A program made the position numbers and the translations under genes. This document shows positions 36,122 to 44,550 of a stretch of DNA of 64,000 nucleotides, piece by piece. The notes under the pieces were generated by a model that saw only the letters and a program-made list of their open reading frames with translations, had not been told where the DNA came from and searched no databases. Within the stretch, counting starts at the first letter, position 1. Every line of letters begins with the position of its first letter. The DNA comes from Luteibacter aegosomaticola (GTDB lineage: Bacteria; Pseudomonadota; Gammaproteobacteria; Xanthomonadales; Rhodanobacteraceae), in assembly GCF_023078475.1 (NCBI RefSeq), contig NZ_CP095741.1:1612001-1676000 (forward strand). The letters are read 5' to 3'.

Positions 36122-37588
36122 ATGAACGAGCAGGGCTTTGGCAAGGTGTTCACTCGCACGCTTTTGGCTGGCGCGATCTTCGCTGCCGCCGCATCGATGG
36201 CTGCCTGCAGCGGTCACGGTTCCACGCATTCGGGCGGTGGCTCGGGCGGTACCGTGAATCCTGGTGGCGCCGGTGGCAGCAGCGGCGGTTCAGGCGATAA
36301 CGGGGGTGGTTCGGGTGGTACCGGCGGCAGCGATGGCGGCTCGGGTGGCGGCACCGGCGGCACCGGTGGCGGCACGGGCGGTGGCACTGGGGGTGGTACC
36401 GGAGGCGGCACGGGCGGTGGTACTGGCGGTGGCGACGGTGGTACCGGTGGCGGTACAGGCGGCGGCGACGGTGGTGGTACCGGCGGTGGCGGCACGGGTA
36501 CACCCGTGGCTCATAACGCTGTCGGAGGTGCCGCGACCGGGCTCGGTGGCATCATCGCCTCGGTGGGCTCGACGCTGAGTGGCGTGGGTGCGCAGGTGCC
36601 GGTGACGACGGTCCTGGGCGGCACCAATGGCCTGACCACGGCGTTGGGTGGCACGGTGGATGGTCTCGGTGGCGCCGTTACCACGCTCGGCAACGGCGTG
36701 ACCGATGGCCTCGGCCAGATTGGCAACACCAGCGACCCGGTGGGCACCACGACCGACGTGCTCGGCAACGTCGTGACCCAGACCGGTTCCGCTGTGAACA
36801 TCCTCGGCGATGGCGTGGGCACGGTGGCGGCGGGTACGCCGATCGCGCCGATCACCAGCACGCTGGGTACGGTCGTGTCGAACACGGGTAGTGGGGTGGA
36901 AGCCCTCGGCACGCAGCTTGGCACCGCGTTGAACTCCGGTGCGGCGAACGGCCTGACCAAGACGGTCAGCGACGTGGTGACGCCGATTGCGGCATCGCTC
37001 GGTACGGCTGCCAGCCCGGAGAACTCCACGAACCTCGTGGCTGCCGTGGGTACGGGTGGCGGCTCGATCGTGTCGGGTGTGAGTGCGGGCGTCGGCTCGC
37101 TGGCGTCGGCGGTCCAGGCCAACCCGGCACCGGGTGCACTGAGCCCGCTCAGCACCACGGTAGGTGGCACGCTGCAGGCCACCAGCAACACGCTGGGCGC
37201 GGCGGGGACGGTCCTCGGCACGGGTCTCGGCAAGGCGCCGGACGCGAACCCGGTGGGCACCACGCTTACGGGTGCGGGCGTCACGGTGGCGTCGGTCGGT
37301 AACGTGGTCGGTAACGTTGGCACGGGTGCGCTTGCGCCGCTGTCGCCGGTGACCGGCGCCGTCGCGACGACGGTGACGCAGGTGGGTAACGGTGTGGCCA
37401 GCGTGGCGGCGAGCCAGCCGCTTGCCCCGGTGACGGGTGCGCTGAATACGGTGGTCAATGGCGTCGCGAGCGCCACGACCTTGAGCAATACGACAGGTGG
37501 GAACGGCCAGGCAGGGTCATCGGACCCGCTGGGTGGCTTGCTCGGTGGAGTGAAGGGACTCCTCCGCCGCGACAGCGCCGGGCGGTAA
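36122..37588 (+). CDS. Glycine-rich collagen-like lipoprotein
   Basis: Low-complexity protein of 488 residues. The ATG at 36122 is preceded by GAGGAGGG. The N-terminus TLLAGAIFAAAASMAAC is a lipoprotein signal with Cys29 as the probable lipidation site. Residues from about 36 to 132 are a GGT/GGS/GGD repeat. The rest is made of repeated Gly/Val/Thr/Leu-rich units of roughly 30 residues (such as VTTVLGGTNGLTTALGGTVD and LGTVVSNTGSGVEALGTQLG), with almost no aromatic or charged residues. Databases tend to call such proteins collagen-like triple-helix-repeat proteins. No TPS secretion domain is present. The next gene, 105 bp on, encodes a TpsB-type transporter, so surface exposure or export is likely. 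Function is not known. Confidence 0.75.
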   Translation: MNEQGFGKVFTRTLLAGAIFAAAASMAACSGHGSTHSGGGSGGTVNPGGAGGSSGGSGDNGGGSGGTGGSDGGSGGGTGGTGGGTGGGTGGGTGGGTGGGTGGGDGGTGGGTGGGDGGGTGGGGTGTPVAHNAVGGAATGLGGIIASVGSTLSGVGAQVPVTTVLGGTNGLTTALGGTVDGLGGAVTTLGNGVTDGLGQIGNTSDPVGTTTDVLGNVVTQTGSAVNILGDGVGTVAAGTPIAPITSTLGTVVSNTGSGVEALGTQLGTALNSGAANGLTKTVSDVVTPIAASLGTAASPENSTNLVAAVGTGGGSIVSGVSAGVGSLASAVQANPAPGALSPLSTTVGGTLQATSNTLGAAGTVLGTGLGKAPDANPVGTTLTGAGVTVASVGNVVGNVGTGALAPLSPVTGAVATTVTQVGNGVASVAASQPLAPVTGALNTVVNGVASATTLSNTTGGNGQAGSSDPLGGLLGGVKGLLRRDSAGR

Positions 37589-37636
37589 GGCAGGGCGGGG
37601 GTGGCGCAACACCGCTCCCGCATGCCTTGTAGGGAC

Positions 37637-37662
37637 GGCGCCGGCGGCGCAACGCCGGCGCC
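37637..37662 (+). terminator. GC hairpin between the glycine-rich gene and tpsB-like gene
   Basis: GGCGCCGGCG, six bases, CGCCGGCGCC: perfect 10-bp stem without a T-tract. It may limit read-through, stabilise the upstream message, or be a dispersed palindrome. Confidence 0.5.
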
Positions 37663-37693
37663 ACGCTTTGCACGATCACCTTAAAGGACTTCC

Positions 37694-39358
37694 ATGAATC
37701 GATGGTTCGGTTGCCTGCTTGGCATGGCCGTCGTGAGCTCCGCCACCGCGCAGGTACGTGCGCCTGCGAACCCGCTGCAAACCCTTCCGCGCACCGAGGC
37801 ACCCCGCCAGGCGCCGGTCCAGGTTAGCGTGCAGGCCCCCAGTGAGGCGCTCAAGGCGCTCCTTGCTACCCCCATTACGCCCAGCCGTTTCGACGTGGTG
37901 GGTCTGAAATCCATCCCTTCCCCGCCAGTAGCGGCCCTGTTCGCACCCATGCGTGGCAAGACGGTTACCGTGGGCGATCTCGTCGCCGCGGCGGACAAGG
38001 TCACCGCGATGTACCGCGAGCATGGTTACGCGTTGTCGTTCGCCTTTATCCCAGGCCAGGACTTCGCCAACGGCGTCGTCCGCGTGACCATCGTCGAAGG
38101 CTATGTGTCGAAGGTGGACCTGCGCGGCGACACCGGCAACATGGATAAGCGCCTGCGCGCCATCGCAGCGCATATCGTCGGCGAGCGTCCGCTCACCCAG
38201 GCGACGTTTGAACGGTACACGCAGTTGCTTGGTCAATTGCCTGGAGCAAAGGTGAGCGCCAGCGTGCCTGCGCCTACGACGACGGATGGCGCCACGAGCC
38301 TCGTGCTCGATGTGACACGCAAGCGCTACGACCTCAGCTACGGTCTCGATTTCAATCACCCCGGCACGCAGGGTGTGTTCTCGTTGCTGGAGAACGGCCT
38401 GACCCCGCTGGGCGAGCAGCTCAGCGTTTCGACCCTGTTCCCCAACGGTGGCAGCCAACGCCTGTACAACGTCGGTTGGACCGAGCCGTTCGGTTCCGAC
38501 GGCTGGCAAGGCAAGGTGGATGCCACCCGTTACTGGGGTACACCCGATACCGACAACCAGTTGCCCTCGTATCTCGACCATCGACTTACCCAGGATCGCC
38601 TCGCGCTTTCGGCGATCTATCCGATCACGCTTTCAAATACCGAGCGGCTGAACCTCACGCTGGGCACCTACGCGTCGCGGCAAAGCGATGAATACCGCAA
38701 CGTGGAAACCGGCGTGTCGCTTGCACTGCAATCGAGCGTGCGTGTGCTCAATGCCGAGATCAGTTGGCTGAAGGTGTACGCCAAACGGACGCGGCAGCTG
38801 AGCTTTGCGGTGTTCCATGGCTTCGATGCGTTTGGCGCGTATTCGCGTGCGGTGAGCAATGTGGCCGGGCAGCTTGCCGTAGCGATGCCCGATGTGAAGT
38901 TCACCCGCTACACGATGAACGTGGCGCTTGCCGATCCCTGGCCCCACGGCTTTGGCACCGTCTTCCGCGCGCAGGGCCAGTACAGCGATAACGCGCTGCC
39001 TTCGACGGAGCAGATCAACTTCGGCGGCCCCAGCTTTGCATACGCTTACGACCCGGGCGACGCGGCGGGTGACAGTGGCTGGGCGGCATCGGGCGAGTTC
39101 AACCGTGGATTTACGGTGGCGTCGAAATGGGTGACGGGGCTGACGCCCTATGTCGCCTACCAGACGGCGCGTGTCTATCTGAACGGCTCGAAGCCGCTGA
39201 TTAACCGCCTCGATTCCGCCGCGATCGGCCTGCGGGCGACGGATGGCAAGCACTATTCCGTCGATTTCGCCCTGGCCAAACCCACCGGCGATACGCCGCC
39301 GGAGAGCAAGCACCGCGACCCGCGCTGGAACCTGACGTTCAGCTACAACCTCATGTAA
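37694..39358 (+). CDS. TpsB/ShlB/FhaC-family outer-membrane secretion protein
   Basis: Omp85-superfamily transporter of 554 residues of two-partner secretion type. After the signal peptide (WFGCLLGMAVVSSATAQ) comes a Pro/Gln linker. Two POTRA domains follow (YREHGYALSFAFIPGQDFAN to VRVTIVEGYVSKVDL; RPLTQATFERYTQLLGQLPG to LVLDVTRKRY). The beta-barrel has the conserved VRAQGQYSD-like strand as FRAQGQYSDNALPSTEQINFGG and ends WNLTFSYNLM. It has no TpsA partner with a haemagglutinin-type TPS domain nearby; the neighbouring gene is the glycine-rich lipoprotein. It probably exports or surface-localises that protein or an unlinked substrate. Confidence 0.88.
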   Translation: MNRWFGCLLGMAVVSSATAQVRAPANPLQTLPRTEAPRQAPVQVSVQAPSEALKALLATPITPSRFDVVGLKSIPSPPVAALFAPMRGKTVTVGDLVAAADKVTAMYREHGYALSFAFIPGQDFANGVVRVTIVEGYVSKVDLRGDTGNMDKRLRAIAAHIVGERPLTQATFERYTQLLGQLPGAKVSASVPAPTTTDGATSLVLDVTRKRYDLSYGLDFNHPGTQGVFSLLENGLTPLGEQLSVSTLFPNGGSQRLYNVGWTEPFGSDGWQGKVDATRYWGTPDTDNQLPSYLDHRLTQDRLALSAIYPITLSNTERLNLTLGTYASRQSDEYRNVETGVSLALQSSVRVLNAEISWLKVYAKRTRQLSFAVFHGFDAFGAYSRAVSNVAGQLAVAMPDVKFTRYTMNVALADPWPHGFGTVFRAQGQYSDNALPSTEQINFGGPSFAYAYDPGDAAGDSGWAASGEFNRGFTVASKWVTGLTPYVAYQTARVYLNGSKPLINRLDSAAIGLRATDGKHYSVDFALAKPTGDTPPESKHRDPRWNLTFSYNLM

Positions 39359-39440
39359 CACGGCTGATACGGTGGCTGTTTGCCACATCTTCACGGGCAC
39401 GGCGCCACGATGCGCCGTGAACCCGTCCGGACGCCGTGCC

Positions 39441-40550
39441 ATGCCCCTGTCCCTGTATCCCTCGCCCTTGCGCTACCACGAGTCGCTGGAACAGATCGAA
39501 CCGGACGAAGTCGATACCGCCGAGCAGCTCATCGCGACGCTCACCGATATCAACCAGACCACGCTCGAACATTCCGGGCGTGCCTGGCGCTCGGTACACG
39601 CGAAAAGCCATGCGCTGCTGACGGGCGAACTGGTCGTGCCGAACGACCTTCCGCGCGAACTGGCGCAGGGCATCTTCGCGAAGCCGGGCACGTACCCCGT
39701 CGTGCTGCGCTTGTCGACGGTCCCGGGCGATATCCTCGATGACAGCGTGTCCACGCCGCGCGGCATGGCATTGAAAATCATCGGCGTGGAAGGCGAGCGG
39801 TTGCCGGGTAGTGAAGAGGCGACGACCCAGGATTTCGTGCTGGTGAACGGACCGGCTTTCATCGCGCCCAACGCGAAGAAGTTCGCCTCCGCGCTGAAGC
39901 TCACGGCCGCGACGACCGATCGCGCGGAAGGGGCGAAGAAGGCGTTATCCGCCGTATTGCGCGGAACGGAGCGCGTGCTCGAAGCGTTGGGCAGCCGTAG
40001 CAGCACGCTCATCGCGCTGGGCGGCCAGCCCGAGACGCACCCGCTCGGCGATACCTATTACAGCCAGGCGCCGCTGCGCTTCGGCGATTACGTCGTGAAG
40101 GTAAGTGTGGCGCCACGCTCGCCCAACCTCACGGCGCTCACCGGGGCCACGCTCAACGTCAATGGCAAGCCGGATGGCCTGCGCGATGCGATGCGCGAAC
40201 ACTTCGTAGCGCAGGGCGGGGAATGGGACCTGCGCGTGCAGTTCTATACCGATCCCGAGACCATGCCGATCGAAGATGCCTCGGTTCCGTGGCCTGAGGA
40301 GAAAAGCCCGTATCTCGAAGTGGCGCGCCTCGTTGTACAGCCTCAGCCCGCATGGAACGAAGCGCGTCGGGCGGCGATCGACGATGGCCTGGCCTTCAGT
40401 CCCTGGCACGGTGTGACGGCACACCGCCCGCTAGGCTCGGTGATGCGCGCGCGCAGGCTAGCCTACAAAGTGATGGCCAAATTCCGCGCCCACCACAACA
40501 AGGTAGACATCAAAGAACCCAAAACCCTAAGCGACCTAAACCTCTCGTAG
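39441..40550 (+). CDS. Catalase-like haem protein
   Basis: Member of the short catalase-related family, 369 residues, against about 480 or more for true catalases. The distal histidine is in RSVHAKSHALLTG, the haem pocket in VVLRLSTVPGDILDDSVSTPRGMALKI, and FSPWHGVTAHRPLGSVMRARRLAY matches the catalase region around the end of the barrel. The N-terminal arm and C-terminal flavodoxin-like domain of large catalases are missing. Related short proteins act as peroxidases with organic hydroperoxides. The start is at 39441; the upstream in-frame sequence lacks the family match. There is no signal peptide. It stands alone between the tpsB-like gene and a convergent gene. Confidence 0.85.
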   Translation: MPLSLYPSPLRYHESLEQIEPDEVDTAEQLIATLTDINQTTLEHSGRAWRSVHAKSHALLTGELVVPNDLPRELAQGIFAKPGTYPVVLRLSTVPGDILDDSVSTPRGMALKIIGVEGERLPGSEEATTQDFVLVNGPAFIAPNAKKFASALKLTAATTDRAEGAKKALSAVLRGTERVLEALGSRSSTLIALGGQPETHPLGDTYYSQAPLRFGDYVVKVSVAPRSPNLTALTGATLNVNGKPDGLRDAMREHFVAQGGEWDLRVQFYTDPETMPIEDASVPWPEEKSPYLEVARLVVQPQPAWNEARRAAIDDGLAFSPWHGVTAHRPLGSVMRARRLAYKVMAKFRAHHNKVDIKEPKTLSDLNLS

Positions 40551-40674
40551 GAGCCCACCCTGTGGGCGACCTCTTTCGCGACGGCGCTGCAGACCCTGTG
40601 GCGCTACCGCGAACGGCGTCGCCCACAGGGTGGGCTCCTACCGCGAAAGATGTCGCCCACAGGGTGGGCTCCTA
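40547..40674. repeat. Three family B repeats
   Basis: One forward copy from 40547, overlapping the last codons of the catalase-like gene (TCG TAG), then two inverted copies at about 40617-40640 and 40642-40674. The catalase-like stop codon TAG at 40548-40550 is part of the repeat head GTAGGAGC. Confidence 0.85.
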
Positions 40675-40693
40675 CGGGAGATGCGCTGGGCTT

Positions 40694-41446
40694 TTACCAA
40701 CCCATGTAATGGCCACCGTTGATGGCCAGGTTGGAGCCGGTGATCCAGCTGGATTCCTCAGAGGTAAGGAACGCCACCGCGTGCGCGATCTCATCCGGCC
40801 GGCCCAGGCGGCCCACCGGGATCTGCGCGATGATCTTGGCGCGGATATCTTCCGGCACGGCCATCACCAGGTCGGTGCCGACATAACCCGGCGAAACCGT
40901 GTTCACGGTGATGCCGAAGCGTGCGTTTTCCTGGGCGAGCGAGATGGTGAAACCATGCACGCCGGCCTTGGCCGCTGCGTAGTTGGCCTGGCCGTACTGG
41001 CCCTTCTGCCCGTTGATCGAGCTGATCTGCACGATGCGGCCCCACTGGCGCGAGCGCATGCCTTCGATGACCGGGCGGGTGACGTTGAAGCAGGCGTTGA
41101 GGTTGGTGTTCACCACCTCGGTCCACTGCTGGTAATCCATCTTGTGGAAGGTGGTGTCGCGGGTGATACCGGCGTTGTTCACCAGGATCTCGACCGGGCC
41201 AGCCAGTTCCTCGACGGCGCGCACCATGTTGGCGGCCGAGACCGGATCGGCGACGTCGCCGGGCACCATCACCACATCGATGCCGTCGCGGATCATGTCT
41301 TCGCGCCACGCAGCGGCACGGGCTTCATCGCGATAGTTGGTGGCTACCCGATGGCCCTGGCTGGCCAGGTAGCGGACGATCGCTGTGCCGATGCCACCCG
41401 TGCCGCCGGTGACCAGTGCCGTGCGTTGCGTCGTACCGTGCTTCAT
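40694..41446 (-). CDS. phbB: Acetoacetyl-CoA reductase (PhaB/PhbB)
   Basis: Short-chain dehydrogenase of 250 residues that reduces acetoacetyl-CoA to (R)-3-hydroxybutyryl-CoA with NADPH, a step of polyhydroxybutyrate synthesis. Motifs are VTGGTGGIGTAI, NNAGITRDTTFHKM, ISSINGQKGQYGQANYAAAKAG (Ser, Tyr and Lys of the active site) and NGGHYMGW, the characteristic C-terminus of PhaB enzymes. FabG-type activity on acyl-ACP is the main alternative. PHA synthase and thiolase genes are not in the window. A family B repeat cluster follows its stop. Confidence 0.88.
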   Translation of the reverse strand: MKHGTTQRTALVTGGTGGIGTAIVRYLASQGHRVATNYRDEARAAAWREDMIRDGIDVVMVPGDVADPVSAANMVRAVEELAGPVEILVNNAGITRDTTFHKMDYQQWTEVVNTNLNACFNVTRPVIEGMRSRQWGRIVQISSINGQKGQYGQANYAAAKAGVHGFTISLAQENARFGITVNTVSPGYVGTDLVMAVPEDIRAKIIAQIPVGRLGRPDEIAHAVAFLTSEESSWITGSNLAINGGHYMGW

Positions 41447-41500
41447 GACTCGCCAGGATCCCGTAGAAGGTTGGCCCGCCGTCCGGCAGGCAATCTGTTT

Positions 41501-42370
41501 TTATAGCGTCCGCGTGGCGGTAAGACTACTGCGGCGAAGCGCCGCAGGCTCGAAAACCTCCAGCGCCGCGGCCAGTGTGGCCGCCGGTGTGTCGGCCGGG
41601 GGCACGTCCAGGCCGAGCCAGGCAAGTGCGCGGCATAGGGCCGGGAGTGGGTCGGCCGGGTCCACGGGCAAGGCCTGCTCGGACTTGGAAAGCTTCTTAC
41701 CCGTGCCGTCGAGGACCAGGGGCAGGTGCAGGTATCCGGGGTGGGGCAGGCCAAGCAGTTCCTGAATGTAGATCTGCCGGGCGGTCGAATCGAGCAGGTC
41801 CGCGCCGCGGACGACGTGGGTGATGTCCTGGAAGCCGTCGTCGACCACGCAGGCGAGCTGGTAGGCCCACAAGCCTTCCACCCGGCGCAGCACGAAATCG
41901 CCGGCGACCTCGCGCAGGTTCTCGGCTTGCGGGCCCTGCAGGTCGTCGACCCAGTGGATGGTGCGATCTGGCGAGCGCAGGCGCCACGCGGGCGGCCGCG
42001 CGGGGTCAGGCCTGGCGATGCACTGGCCATCCCGGTGAAGCCCGCCATGGGCCGCGAGATCGGCGCGGCTGCACCAGCAGGGGAAGACGTGGCCGGCAAA
42101 GCGCAGGTGCTCGAAGGCGGCTTCGTAGGCGCTGTTACGGTCTGACTGGAAGATCACGGGTTCGTCCGCTTCGAACCCGAACGCGGCGAGTGCTTTCAGG
42201 ATGCCGTCGGCCGAGCCGGGAACCTCGCGTAGGGGATCGATGTCTTCCACACGCAGCAACCACGTTCCACCCGCGTGACGGGCGACCAGCCAGCTGCCGA
42301 CAGCTGCCACCAGCGAGCCGAAATGGAGGGCGCCGGTGGGCGAGGGCGCGAAGCGTCCGCGGTAGCTCAT
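41501..42370 (-). CDS. gluQ: Glutamyl-Q tRNA(Asp) synthetase
   Basis: GluRS-like protein of 289 residues without an anticodon-binding domain. It activates glutamate and attaches it to queuosine at position 34 of tRNA-Asp. The ATG at 42370 gives MSYRGRFAPSPTGALHFGSL, containing the HIGH-equivalent. The zinc-type region is HVFPCWCSRADL with GQCIARPD further on, and KMSKS is present as GTGKKLSKSEQAL. The longer upstream frame has no family similarity. It is divergent from htpX across 197 bp. Confidence 0.92.
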   Translation of the reverse strand: MSYRGRFAPSPTGALHFGSLVAAVGSWLVARHAGGTWLLRVEDIDPLREVPGSADGILKALAAFGFEADEPVIFQSDRNSAYEAAFEHLRFAGHVFPCWCSRADLAAHGGLHRDGQCIARPDPARPPAWRLRSPDRTIHWVDDLQGPQAENLREVAGDFVLRRVEGLWAYQLACVVDDGFQDITHVVRGADLLDSTARQIYIQELLGLPHPGYLHLPLVLDGTGKKLSKSEQALPVDPADPLPALCRALAWLGLDVPPADTPAATLAAALEVFEPAALRRSSLTATRTL

Positions 42371-42567
42371 GCGGTGGGACCGGGCACGGGTTGAGACGTT
42401 TCTCACGGCGTCAGGGACGGGGCCGCGACAGTGTAGGCGATCGACACCCCGTGCGGCCCGCGCGGGGCGGGCCATGCGCCATCGGGGCATTGAATCATTC
42501 AGTGTCCGCCCCGAAAAATTAGGGTAGGCGGCGCCATATAGCCAGCCGCTTTGAAGAGAGAGCAACC

Positions 42568-43458
42568 ATGTTCAAACGTATTGCCTTATTCCTTGCTACC
42601 AACATCGCGGTCATCGCGCTGCTCAGCATCGTCTGCCACCTCGTTGGAGTCGACCAGTGGGCGGCGCAGCGCGGCATGGGCTTGGGCGGCCTGATCGTCT
42701 TCGCCTCCATCTTCGGCATGGGCGGCGCCTTTATTTCGCTGGCCATTTCCAAGTGGACGGCGAAGATGAGCACGGGCGCCAAGGTCATCACCGAACCACG
42801 CAACGAGACGGAGCGCTGGCTGCTGGAGACCGTGCGCCGCCATGCGGACAAGGCCGGCATCGGCATGCCCGAGGTGGCGGTCTACGACGCGCCGGAGATG
42901 AATGCCTTCGCGACCGGTATGTCGCGTAACAACGCGCTGGTGGCGGTGAGCACGGGCTTGCTGCAGCAGATGGATCGCGAGCAGGTGTCGGCGGTGCTGG
43001 GCCATGAGATCGGCCATGTGGCGAATGGCGATATGGTCACGCTGACCCTGATCCAGGGCGTGCTGAATACGCTGGTGATTATCGCGGCGCGCATCGTGGG
43101 CCGGCTGATCGATAGCTGGCTGAGTGGTGGGCGTGAGCGCGAGGGTGAGGGTGGTATCGGTTATTTCGTGACGGTGATGGTGTTGCAGATCGTGTTTGGT
43201 CTGTTTGCGTCGATGATCGTGATGTGGTTCTCGCGCTGGCGTGAGTTCCGCGCGGATGCGGCGGGCGCGAACCTGGCGGGCCGCGCGTCGATGGTCTCTG
43301 CGTTGCAGCGCCTGTCGGCAAACCACGGCGAGACCTCGTTGCCGCAGACGATCCAGGCGTTCGGTATTGCGGGCCATCTGGCGACCGGCCTGAAGCGCCT
43401 GTTCATGAGCCACCCGCCCATCGAGGAACGCATCGCGGCGTTGCAGAACGCCCGCTAA
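42568..43458 (+). CDS. htpX: Membrane zinc protease HtpX
   Basis: Inner-membrane metalloprotease of 296 residues that degrades damaged membrane proteins. TM segments are FLATNIAVIALLSIVCHLV and GLIVFASIFGMGGAFISLAI, then the zinc motif HEIGH in VLGHEIGHVANGD, two further TM helices (LIQGVLNTLVIIAARIVG; FVTVMVLQIVFGLFASMIVM) and the third ligand Glu in REFRADAAGA. The ribosome-binding site GAGAGAG precedes the ATG. Confidence 0.95.
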   Translation: MFKRIALFLATNIAVIALLSIVCHLVGVDQWAAQRGMGLGGLIVFASIFGMGGAFISLAISKWTAKMSTGAKVITEPRNETERWLLETVRRHADKAGIGMPEVAVYDAPEMNAFATGMSRNNALVAVSTGLLQQMDREQVSAVLGHEIGHVANGDMVTLTLIQGVLNTLVIIAARIVGRLIDSWLSGGREREGEGGIGYFVTVMVLQIVFGLFASMIVMWFSRWREFRADAAGANLAGRASMVSALQRLSANHGETSLPQTIQAFGIAGHLATGLKRLFMSHPPIEERIAALQNAR

Positions 43459-43466
43459 GCCTCCTT

Positions 43467-43495
43467 AAAAACCGCCCTCCGGGGCGGTTTTTTTT
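43467..43495 (+). terminator. Rho-independent terminator of htpX
   Basis: AAACCGCCC-TCC-GGGGCGGTTT followed by a run of T, 9 bp after the htpX stop. Confidence 0.92.
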
Positions 43496-43585
43496 GGCTT
43501 GGTGCCTGTGGGACGGCTCGCCTTCGGCATCGCGTTGGGCTGGCTCGGCTTTCGCCATCGCTTTAGCGCTCGTACGTGGTCGCAG

Positions 43586-43833
43586 GAGAGCCCTCGGCGC
43601 CCACCCTCGCTGCTCAGACAGGTCCTCGTCGTTCGAAAGGGATGCCCCTCCGGGGCCATGTATTTGATTGGCCTACGGCCGCGAACCGGTCGCCGGGCGG
43701 GGGTTTGAAACTCGCCATCCTGGCTCGGTTTCAAACGAGCGGCCATCCATGGCCGCTCCCGCCTGCGGCGGCTGTTCCCGCCCGTCGTCCTCGCCTGCGA
43801 AACTCGCCTCGAGGGTGGGCGCCGAGGACTCTC
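43586..43833 (+). repeat. 248-bp element, copy 1, with 24-bp terminal inverted repeats
   Basis: The ends at 43586-43609 and 43810-43833 are inverted repeats with one mismatch, with core CCTCGGCGCCCACCCTCG. Inside are smaller palindromes, including GTTTGAAAC/GTTTCAAAC at about 43705-43737 and AGCGGCCATCCATGGCCGCT near 43738-43757. It belongs with an inverted copy at 44166-44413 of the same length. Short open frames through it look non-coding because both strands and several frames are open. It could be a MITE-like element or a structured RNA. Confidence 0.75.
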
Positions 43834-44165
43834 CGAGGCACTGAGGGCGTGTGATTGGAGAGCCGGCACCACGGTCGTAGCGGCAGACCTTGTCGCCCGA
43901 GGCACAAACCCACCAATAAGCCCGTGGCATTTCTGTAGGAGCCCACCCTGTGGGCGACGCCGTTCGCGGCAGACTGCGGATCTTGCGGCGTCTGGCCCTT
44001 AATCGATCGTGCCGTACGAGAGGGCCTGAGCGTTTGGGCGAAAGATGTCGCCCACAGGGTGGGCTCCTACGGCCGGGCGTTTCGGTCGTTTGTCAGGCGT
44101 CAGACGCCGCCCGGTCAGCCGTGTTGTCGGCGGTGGCTTTCCCACCGATCTGCCTCCGTGTGTCC
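43834..44165. other. Spacer between the two 248-bp elements
   Basis: Holds two family B repeats in inverse orientation (43934-43967 and 44037-44070) and a GC-rich stretch without a convincing gene. The first 95 bases read on the minus strand as a short frame (MPRAYWWVCASGDKVCRYDR) that I judge non-genic. No promoter or RNA gene could be recognised. Confidence 0.6.
43934..44070. repeat. Inverted pair of family B repeats
   Basis: Forward copy TGTAGGAGCCCACCCTGTGG with its GCGACGCC tail at 43934-43967; inverse copy with the AAAGATGTCGCCCACAGGG form at 44037-44070. Confidence 0.85.
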
Positions 44166-44413
44166 GAGAGCCCTTGGCGCCCACCCTCGAGGCGAGTTGT
44201 CGGAGACGAGGCGGGCGGACGGGAACAGCCGCCGCAGGCGGGGCCGGCCATGGATGGCCGGTCGTTTGAAACCGAGCCAGGAAGGCGAGTTTCAAACCCC
44301 CGTCCGCACGCCGGTTCGCGCCCGTAGGGCAATCAGGTACATGGCCCCGGAGGGGCTCCTTTTCGAACGTTGGAGACTTGTCTGAGCAGCGAGGGTGGGC
44401 GCCAAGGGCTCTT
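44166..44413 (-). repeat. 248-bp element, copy 2, inverted
   Basis: Ends at 44166-44189 and 44390-44413 are inverted repeats with one mismatch, with core CCTTGGCGCCCACCCTCG. Read on the minus strand it matches copy 1 through most of its length. The core differs from copy 1 by C to T, and the change is present at both ends, so the pairing is kept. Confidence 0.75.
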
Positions 44414-44550
44414 TCCGGAGACGTCCGAGCGCGACCGCGATGGCGAACGCCGAGCCCCGCGAAGCCGAAGGCGAGCCAGACCGGAAGACTTTTCTTTCGC
44501 CCCAAGACCCCCATAATCCCGGGTCTGTCCTACCTTGAAGGAACGGCATC

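Noticed and set aside
36214..36495. Proline-rich frame opposite the glycine repeat
   Set aside because: It is the simple reverse of the GGT/GGC repeat, without ribosome-binding site or signal; the plus-strand lipoprotein has both.
36122..37588. TpsA haemagglutinin partner for the tpsB-like gene
   Set aside because: The sequence lacks the TPS domain and has a lipobox; it is only a candidate unconventional partner.
43465..43905. Possible protein genes in the 248-bp elements
   Set aside because: Several frames on both strands are open and copy 2 does not keep the same reading frame ends; palindromic structure explains the conservation better.
43586..44413. Composite transposon or IS element with inverted ends
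   Set aside because: No transposase frame lies between or within the two elements, and no target-site duplication was recognised.
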